64,000 nt of DNA, from positions 779,609 to 843,608 of the forward strand of contig VZQC01010581.1 in the NCBI GenBank assembly GCA_009823505.1. The letters are read 5' to 3'. Under the pieces are notes generated by a model, which was given only the letters and a program-made list of their open reading frames with translations, did not search any database and was not told the origin of the DNA. The stretch is from Rhizomys pruinosus. Lineage: Eukaryota; Chordata; Mammalia; Rodentia; Spalacidae. The translations under genes and the position numbers were made by a program. Of this stretch, positions 56,458-64,000 are shown piece by piece. Numbering within the stretch: position 1 is the first letter of the stretch; the number at the start of each line of letters is the position of its first letter.

Positions 56458-57540
56458 TTTTATTGATTTCTCTTTCCAGGTGCCTGGGGATGGTTGCTCC
56501 TGTCTTCTGTCTTTTGAAATGCTTGAAGTATGCTCTGAAGGGTTGGTTTTCTAGACATGTATTCTTTCATCTTGTTTATGTCATGGAATGTTTTTCCCTC
56601 TCCTTCAACTATAATCGAAATTTTTGCTGGGTATAGTAACCTGGGTTGGCATCTATAGTCCTTTAACACTGGGAATGCTTTGCTCCACATTCTTCTTGCT
56701 TTCATAGTTTGCACTGAGATGTCAGTTGTAATTCTGATAGGTTTCCCCTTATAGGTCACTTGTTTTTTTTCTCTTGTGGCTTTAAGGATTTTGTCTTTGT
56801 TTTGGGTGTCTAGCATTTTAACTATGATGTGACGTGGAGTGTTTCTTTTCTGGTCTTGTCTGTTTGGAGTTCTATGTGCTTCTTGTATTTGTATGGGTTT
56901 GTCTTTTTTTAGTTTGGCAAAATTTTCATCTATTATTCTGTCAATAGATCAAAAGATCAAAAGATCAAAAGATCAAAAGATCTGGTCAATACCATTCTCT
57001 TGGGATCCTTCTCCTTCCTCTATTCCTATCATGTGTCCCACAGTTCCTGGTTGTTCCACTTTTGTGTATTTTTTAATTTTTCATAATCTTTATTTGAGGT
57101 TTTCAGTTGTTTTGTGTTATCTTCCAGGTCGGATATTTTTTGTTCTGCTTCCTCCATTCTGCTTCTGAGGATCTTCCATTCCTTTCCTCTTGATTGGATG
57201 CATGTTTGATTTCCTTTTTCATTTCCTCTTCTGACTTCTTTAGTATTTCCACTTCCTTTTGGAGCTTCTCAATCCCTTCCGGTAGCTCTTTGCTTTGATG
57301 GTTGGTTTCCTTATCTTTTTCAGCATGGGATCTTTTCAGTGTTTCCACTTCCTTCTTGAGTTGTTTGTTCTCTTTTCTTAATTTTTTGATTTGCTCTTTA
57401 TAATCTTGCAGTTCTTTAAGTATGTTCATGATTGTGTTTCTGATATCTGTGTCCTGGGCCATCCCCAGGAGGATCCCACTGTAGGAATCTTCCACAGGGT
57501 TGGTAGAGCTTGGTGTGGGATTATCCAGCACCTTTCTCAT
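56458..57540 (-). pseudogene. L1 ORF1, antisense, broken
   Basis: Start MRKVLDNPTPSSTNPV lies at 57540, matching the intact ORF1 N-terminus at 17325. A Lys/Glu-rich coiled coil follows. The frame breaks near 57105, an 8-bp tandem repeat (56947-56982) interrupts the middle, and the C-terminal domain (KARRMWSKAFPVLKDY) is readable to about 56460. ORF1 is thus nearly complete in extent but disabled. Confidence 0.88.
56947..56982. repeat. (GATCAAAA)n short tandem repeat in L1 ORF1
   Basis: Four perfect 8-bp units plus a partial fifth, absent from the other L1 ORF1 copies in this window. Confidence 0.9.
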
Positions 57541-57960
57541 TTTGTCTCTTCTTTGTGTTCCTGGCCTATGGGCTTCTCCCTGCCTGTATTCCAATGTGAG
57601 TCCCAAATGCCTCTTCACTGTGTTGAAGGCTTGCTTTGCTTTGCTTGCCTCCTTCAGATGCCTTTGTAATCCCAGTTTGCATGGGTTGGGGGGTTGGGGG
57701 GGTGGGGGGGTGTGCTCTTCAGCCTGCTATCTGTGCTTTAGGTGGTCTTGGGAGAGCTCCTATCTCAAGACTCACACAACCCCACTTTTTATACCAGCTG
57801 GGAGGATAACTCTGCCCCCACAGCCACAAAAGCCAATTAAGCCAAAGACAACTAGATTAACTAGATTAAATCAAACAACAATCCGCCTTGCTGAAGCACC
57901 CAGCTCCTATCTACCTACCTGCACTTCAGGTGGTCTTGACAGATCTCCAGTGACACAATA
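57541..57960 (-). promoter_or_regulatory. L1 5' UTR, monomer type 3, antisense
   Basis: Upstream of the antisense ORF1. The motif aggtggtcttg recurs at 57740 and 57928 (188-bp spacing) with similar flanks (cagctcctatct / cagcctgctatct), suggesting a two-unit promoter. A G-rich run lies at 57687-57710. Confidence 0.6.
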
Positions 57961-58474
57961 GGCTTTAACACAAATGGCAGAGTGTATGGATTCCAGTGGA
58001 GGGTTTTAGGAGAGTGCTAGTGGTGAAGAGGGCATAACAATGATTAAGATTGATTGAGATGTTTTGTATGAAATACACAAAAATTCAAGACAAAGTTAAA
58101 TAATAAAAAATAATCATGGTGGATGGATTACAACGAGAGTCCACAGGACTTTCAAGAAGGGCTTGGATTTGGGCAAGTGGATGGGAGTCTAAGAAGATTA
58201 AATGGCATGGGAAGACAGGGTGGGAGATATAGGTCATTATGGTCTTCATGGCCTTGAGAGTGATAGATAGAAGGCAGGAGGGAGGAGGGGGGAGCTCGTC
58301 ACTTGGTGTCAGGTTTCCTCCCCTAGGGGGCAGAACCTGTATTTAGCATAGAAACCAAAGGGGGGCGGGGTGGAGAGGCAGCAAGCACTGCTGGGAGCTC
58401 AAGGAAGGTTCCATGTTGAGGATGGAGAGGACAAGTCTTTCTCAGCATCAGATGTGAGAGGGAATGTAAATGAA

Positions 58475-58475
<1 letters not shown>
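57961..58475. other. L1-like fragment and single-copy sequence
   Basis: The segment 58040-58100 (gtatgaaatacacaaaaatt then A-rich) resembles an L1 3' UTR end. The rest is unidentified. Confidence 0.4.

Positions 58476-58477
<2 letters not shown>

Positions 58478-58519
<42 letters not shown>
58478..58519. repeat. (CT)n microsatellite
   Basis: About 42 bp of uninterrupted CT. Confidence 0.95.
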
Positions 58520-58522
<3 letters not shown>

Positions 58523-58524
58523 TC

Positions 58525-60435
58525 TTTCTCAAAGTCATCTCAAGTTATCAGGAATACAATGTTGTGAAAAGGACATCTTTGAGGAAAACTCCAAACATTT
58601 TTTTTTGAAAGAAGATAAAGCAAATCCAATTTGTTGAGATGTTTCTGCTGTGCTCGGAGATAAATCACATTATTGTATTTTATCAGCAGATTGGTGGATG
58701 GTTTAACAGTTTAAAACTGGCAGCAAAATTGAAAGGGCTCCCAGTGTCTCCAAAGAGTTCATTACTTTATGCAGGTGGTTGGACAGTGTCAATCAGAACT
58801 GTGCAGAGAAACACAAAGCAATTATGTAAATTGGAGCAGCTTGATAAGGAGGGTTTGCAGAGTGTGGGGAGGAAGGAAGTGAGGTGACAGTACTTGGTAT
58901 TATTGGGGTGGATATTATACTGGACGTAAGTGCTTATGTAGAGGGGACCCAAAGCATCTCACCGAAGGGCTCATTTAGGGTGACCTATGGTGCAGAGTGC
59001 AGATATGAGACTGCACTGCCTGCTTCCCTTTTTGGCTGTAATTCTCTGACATTAAGTGATTTGGGTTCACCCTTGGGCCAAATGCAGCCAACAATTAGTT
59101 GTCTCACCTTATTACTGTGAAGATAGAGTAAGAAAATGTCTAAAAATGGCACTCAGATGAGGCAGGGGGATTACTGTGAGTCCAAGGTCAGTCTGGGTTA
59201 CATGGTATATGCCTATTTCCAAATCAAACCACAGGAAACCAAACTAAACCCAAACTAACCAAAGTACTCAGAACATTTTCTGACATGTAGCACACACATG
59301 TTCCTTTTGTGATGATCTATATTTTATGTGTTTTATATTCTATACATAGATAGGCCCTTACATGCATATGTACAGGCCCTTATACACATGTCCCATCCAG
59401 ATTGCCCGAATGAGAAAGAATAAGGGTATGGATTTCTCCATCACTAAGCTGCATTCATGAAGAGACCAGCATTCAAATGGGAAAGAAATACTGAATTCTT
59501 CAACAGAGAACTGGGTCACTGAGGCAGCTGAGGGACTGCATGGGTCTTCACTGTTCTGCAGATATAAAGGCCTCGTACAGCAAAGTCACTGTTGCTTTGA
59601 AGACCCAGTTGGGACGCAACAGAGTTACAGCATCACCTCTGCCACAGCAAAGATCTGAGTGTCCTTGTGTTAATTAGAGACAAAGTGATGTGGAGGTGAG
59701 ACCTCTTGCCGAGTCCAGTAAACTTCTGTTGCTCCTGCTCAATGCCCTGTACACTCTCCAAGATTACCTCTCCAAAATTTTCCATCATTATATTTATGAC
59801 TTTGTGTTCTCCACTAGATAATTAACTACTCAGAGAGGAATCATAACAAATCACATTTAATCAGCATTCATTCTTTTCTAGTTAGGTCATTGATGTTAGT
59901 GTCTTTCAGTTCTCACAGTATCTGGCACATAATAGGACCTTAGAAATGTGCAGTAAGGATAAATGAACCCTGTTTCAATCAAATAATACTGAGCTTGGGG
60001 ACTTTGAGCCAACTTCCTGCCCTATCTAAGCCTTAACTTAACCATGATACCTGCCATACATTAGACCATATTCACCAACTTGAGGGGAAAATATTATGAC
60101 ATAAGATTAGTAAAATTATGATAAATGATTATCTCCAGATCTGTAGGCCCACCTCCATGTTCATATAAGTATTTATATAAAGTACCTCATTTATGCATAG
60201 ATGTGCAGTGGGCATCCAAAGACTATCTGTTGATCAGACATGACCTCTCGGCGTCTGCATCTTCCATACTTTCTTCCTAGCTTCCCCATCTTAGAGAAGG
60301 CTCCCACCATCCACCCAGTTGCTTAAAACAAAAATGCAGGGGATAGAAGATATCATTCCTTCTCTCTTCCAGTCAACTCTGTCCACCATCAAATGCTATC
60401 AGCACCAAGTCTGATTCCTTTTCCCTTGGTCATAC
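58525..60435. other. Mostly single-copy stretch
   Basis: I recognise no gene. A B1-like relic may lie at about 59150-59250 (gatgaggcagggggattact, gtccaaggtcagtctgggtt), too diverged to be sure. Confidence 0.45.
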
Positions 60436-60445
60436 TTTGCCCATG

Positions 60446-60459
60446 TTATCCTTCTTTTC

Positions 60460-60505
<46 letters not shown>
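60446..60505. repeat. (CTTTT)n and poly(T) tract
   Basis: Several CTTTT units run into about 38 consecutive T residues. No SINE body is attached on either side that I can recognise. Confidence 0.9.
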
Positions 60506-60515
<10 letters not shown>

Positions 60516-60689
60516 GAGTTGTTTCCTAAATAACCTCTGTGCTTTCACGACTTTAACCCATTTTTTGGTCTTTAGGATCCCAACCAGTCTCAGTTCCTTC
60601 TAGGGAAATGATGGGTGAAGAGGAGAGGGTCTTTTTCAGCTAAAAGCCTGGCAGTGAGGAGAGACAGCAGATGATGGGTATGTCCATAT

Positions 60690-61007
60690 GGGTGTGGTGG
60701 TCGATCTTAACTGCCGAGTTGATGAGATCTAGAGTCTCCTGGAAGACTGACGTCTGGGCACGCCTGTGGCAGATTACCTTGATTGGGTTGACTGAGATGG
60801 GGAATCCTGCCTACTGGGGGGGGCACCATTCTTTGGGCTCCGTAAAAGGAAAAAATGGGCTGAGCACAGCTTTCATTTCTCATTTTCTGACTGCAGATGA
60901 AATGGTAGCAGCTGCCTCTTCATGCTTCTGCCTCCATGATGGACTGTACCCCCAAACTTTGAGTTCAAAATTTCCTTCTGTTAGGTAATTTATTGCAGCA
61001 CCAGCAT
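60690..61007 (+). mobile_element. Rodent dispersed repeat, URR1-like
   Basis: The sequence gtggtggtcgatcttaactg, then ggcagattaccttgattggg, ggcaccattctttgggctcc and tccatgatggactgtaccc follows a common rodent repeat whose end resembles the reverse of the element at 15610. Family name uncertain. Confidence 0.5.
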
Positions 61008-61022
61008 GAAAATTACCAAAGG

Positions 61023-61253
61023 TAGGGCTGGAGAGATGGCCTAGTGGATAAGAGTGCCGACTGCACTTGCAGAGGACCTGGGTTGGATTCCCCAGCACCC
61101 ACATGGTGGCTGAGAACCATCTTTAACTCCAGTTCCAGGGGAATATGATGCCCTCTTCAGACCTCCTTGGCATTGCACGACACGGGTGCACAAACCTACA
61201 TGCAGACAGTACACTCATACACATAAAAAACAAAAATAAATAAAATAAAAAAA
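61023..61253 (+). repeat. B2 SINE with clear target duplication
   Basis: Full-length B2 (agggctggagagatggccta to cagtacactcatacacat, A-rich tail). Flanked by gaaaattaccaaagg (61008-61022) and gaaaattatcaaagg (61254-61268), 14 of 15 identical. One of the best-preserved SINEs in the window. Confidence 0.95.
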
Positions 61254-61269
61254 GAAAATTATCAAAGGT

Positions 61270-62945
61270 GATATGCGTGTGTATGGTGTATGTCCATCTG
61301 TGTGTGTTTGGAAGTTCACAGTGGAAAGAGAGAGAGAGAGAGAGGAGGTCCTACACAGGAGGTAAGAGACGAAATCCACAAATGGGAGCAGAAGGCCCTT
61401 GTAAGGGGAAAACAACCCTTATCTGGTGAGTAGGAGTCCATCAGAGAGGTAACCCAGGCAGGTTCTCTATAACCGCCTACTTTGAATCCTTCATAATGTT
61501 GGTGGACTGTGTGGTTTGTATGCATCAGGCCTGGCATGCTTCACTGATCAACCGACACTAAGCTTTTGCTGCTTGTGGGTTTTCCTCTCCTACCCTTTCA
61601 TCAGTGTTAAAGGCATGATACTAGGTAAAATCAAACCTTGGAATGGAGCGAGTTTAGGTAGTGATCTTTTCCCGAAGTTCACTGGACATATTCACCTGTT
61701 TGTCCTTTCCAGGAAACTATTAATTTCTGGCTCTGGAGGTGGGGTTTGTTTGATGAAAATCTTGTGGTTGATTCATGCAAAGACTGAACATAGGTCATCC
61801 AAAGGGTGGACTCTGATGAGTATTAATAGAAGCTCAAAAGTTCCAGAGACTACTGTCTATTCTTATACCTATCATGGATCTGCTTTGAGATCTTAGTAAA
61901 GCATAATATAGTCTCTTTATTTGCAATACTGTTACAGCAAGACAGACACTACTGAATGTCTGCAGTTTCTTATTGTACTACTGCATGCACAGATCCCTGG
62001 ACTCTTCCGAGATAATGTGACAGTCTGATCCTCTTACAGTGAAGATAAAATGCAAAGAAAGCCTTGGATTCCCTGGCTGCAGACCTTGGCTTAATATGGA
62101 TAAACCTCAGGCCAAACGTGAACTTCCAGTTTTCACAGTATATTTAATTGAGAGCAGTGGCTTATTTTGTTCCCTGAGCTAAATTGGCATCTGTATAAAT
62201 AAAAAATGTGCCAAACCATAGCTGCAGGCTTAGGGGAGTGGGTACGAAAGAGAGAAACTATGTTATAAAACCACGGGGTTGAGCTATTCTTCATTTTTAT
62301 GACTACTCTCCCATTTCTTGGTCATTTCTGGCTGCAGGGACATGGCCAGGTCTATTTCTAAGCCATCTGCATGGAGCCATGAAGCCAGGAGCTCATCCTC
62401 TCCTGCCCTCCCCTTGGTCTAGTTACCAGCTCTAAATCAATATACACAATTTATCCTGAGCTAAAAGAAAGGCAATCACTCATCCTTTCTCTTTTGGGTA
62501 ACAGTTGCTTCTGCTCTTCCCCTTAGACCCTTGCTAGAACTTAGGAGCTAGAAGTGTAATACCTCCTTTTTATCATGCAGCTGGAATGTGGAACAGGCCA
62601 TGCTGCCTAGGTGAAGGAAAGGCACGTGTTTACTCACAAATAATTTTAGGCATTAGGCAAAAATATCTCCTAGAATTTTGTGCTTGGAGTTACAGCTCTG
62701 CCTGAGGACTACGTTCTTGTATATTTCTAGTAAGCCAAAATGCTGGGAGGCTTGAATCTCAGAATTGAGAGTGATTTAGGGGCATCTTATTTGAATATAT
62801 CTTCAACAAATTAGTATAATTTCCTCCAGAATTTATTTGTATGTACCGGCTTGTTTGTTTATGCAATGCAAAGATTCAAATCCAGGGCCTGATGCATGCT
62901 AGGCAAGTCTTCTCCCACCAAGTTGCACCCCAGTGTTTCACTCCA
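61270..62945. other. Single-copy stretch, no gene recognised
   Basis: Contains a short GA tract (61327-61345). No coding or repeat content identified. Confidence 0.5.
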
Positions 62946-62946
62946 G

Positions 62947-63104
62947 CTTTTTTTTTTTTTTTTCTTTCCGAGACAGGGTCTCCCTGTAGCCCCAGCTGTC
63001 CTGGAACTCATTCTGTAGACCGGGCTGGCCTTGAATTCACAATGATCTGCCTGCCTCTGCCTCCCAAGTGCTAGGATTAAAGGCGTGCACCACCACACCC
63101 GGCT
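62947..63104 (-). repeat. B1 SINE, antisense
   Basis: Poly(T), gagacagggtctccctgtag, gaccgggctggccttgaatt, aagtgctaggattaaaggcg and a head ending caccacacccggctt. Well preserved. Confidence 0.95.
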
Positions 63105-63109
63105 TCACT

Positions 63110-64000
63110 CTAGCTTTTAAACTTGAAAGACCAAACCCATAACAAGGAAGTCTTCTTGCCAGAAAATCTTAGCACCACAGTAGACAGAGGTGATGAGACA
63201 AATCTGCTTCTGTCTGGCATGCTTAAAATTGCCAGAGGAATCTGCTGGCTCCGAAACCTGTGCTGTCTTTTACATTTTTTGTACATCAGTGTCTCTGCAG
63301 CATTCAGCCTCAAAGGCCAGTTCAGAGTCCAGGAAAGGAGGCCACACCAGGACGTCTATCTGCAGAGGGGGACTGTGATAGTCACGTGCTTTGCTCCTTC
63401 CTCTCCATGGAAGTGCTTTTCAGCAGGGCTCTGGGCTGCCTGTATGTGTGGCACAGGTCTGAAAATGGGCACCAGGTGTGAACAAACTGCTTTCCTACAC
63501 CTGAATGAAGACTCTTTCTGGATAGTGGACAATGCTCAGTCTGGGACCTTGATATACCTTTCCTGACCAGTAATGATCAGTCTAAGAGGAAGCCAAGCCA
63601 TGACACAGAAGGGAATTCTGCAGGTCTCAGAGAGCTGATCTGGGCTTCTTCTCATCTCTTCCCCTCTTTCCTCATTTTTCTTTCCAGACCACAGAATTAG
63701 AAAAAAACAAAAAACACAAAACAGTGCAGAGAGAAAGAGCCAAGCCAGACATCTTTACATCTTGTCCTCTGTAAATCATCAGCATCTGTAGTCAGTCACA
63801 AGTAGGTCACGCGGTGCAAGTGCTGCATGCGCGTGTAGCTTCATCCTAGGAGGCTCCGGGCAGAGGAGGAAAGAGACTCTCTTGAGTGTTGGCAAGGGCA
63901 AATGGCTGTTGATGAATCTGTGGAGATGTGGGGCTGATCCCAGCAGCTGTTCAGGTCTTTGGAGAGCTGCGCAGAATGTGCCCGACCTTCCAATCAAGCT
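63110..64000. other. Single-copy stretch, no gene recognised
   Basis: A 147-codon frame (63123-63566, +) has no recognisable motif and begins immediately beside the B1. I regard it as chance. Confidence 0.45.

Noticed and set aside
63123..63566. 147-codon frame near the right end
   Set aside because: No recognisable domain, it begins at the edge of a B1, and the composition is ordinary; one frame of this length is expected by chance in 64 kb.

Overview
This window is mammalian nuclear DNA, almost certainly from a muroid rodent. It carries B1, B2/B3 and B4 SINEs, rodent L1 elements with tandem-monomer 5' UTRs, old Lx-type L1 3' UTRs, URR1-like DNA repeats, MaLR-like LTR sequence and many microsatellites. 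The species cannot be fixed from sequence alone. I find no convincing functional host gene. The only complete, undamaged reading frame of a recognisable protein is a LINE-1 ORF1 (358 aa, 17325-18401, +). The only host-gene relics I recognise are a decayed processed pseudogene of ARL1 (about 29757-30618, -) and a 5' fragment of U2 snRNA (41943-41982).

Layout. 1-3427: inverted repeat containing the 5' end of an L1 (promoter monomers, ORF1 start) and its flank. 3480-4935: noisy antisense L1 3' end. 4936-6991: CpG-rich sequence I cannot identify, ending at a single N (6992). 7009-13290: an older plus-strand L1 with a younger 5'-truncated L1 nested inside it (9716-11372) and a B2 fragment (7376-7491). 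13291-16702: microsatellites, unclassified repeats and an antisense Lx-type 3' UTR interrupted by a URR1-like element. 16703-24342: a full-length L1 insertion bounded by a 16-bp target-site duplication. Its ORF1 is intact, its ORF2 is riddled with indels, and an unclassified ~1.6 kb repeat sits in its 3' region. 24343-38657: mostly single-copy sequence with SINEs, Lx 3' UTRs and the ARL1 pseudogene. 38658-44602 and 46853-52874: two ~6 kb inverted arms. 52876-57960: antisense L1 (ORF2, ORF1, 5' UTR). 57961-64000: mostly single-copy sequence with SINEs.

The most informative pattern concerns how the sequence was built. Both single Ns (6992, 52875) sit beside large inverted duplications with indel-dominated differences. 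In both places the sequence after the N resumes an L1 at the point where it was interrupted several kilobases earlier. At 52875, removing 44607-52875 restores one continuous antisense L1. At 6992, the sequence after the N is a B1 poly(A) tail plus a target-site duplication whose partner lies in inverted orientation at 1300-1311 and 1545-1556. The simplest reading is that two gaps inside L1 elements were filled with inverted (fold-back) long-read sequence, so the palindromes should be treated as probable artefacts until tested.

Biological points that survive this reading are: nested L1 insertions with clear target duplications; three different L1 5' UTR monomer types; an intact L1 ORF1; a two-copy repeat family I cannot name (22510-24160, 44850-46840), one copy of which has a strong CTCF-like motif; and a second CTCF-like motif in single-copy sequence at 40284-40301. 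No previously undescribed gene system is supported.
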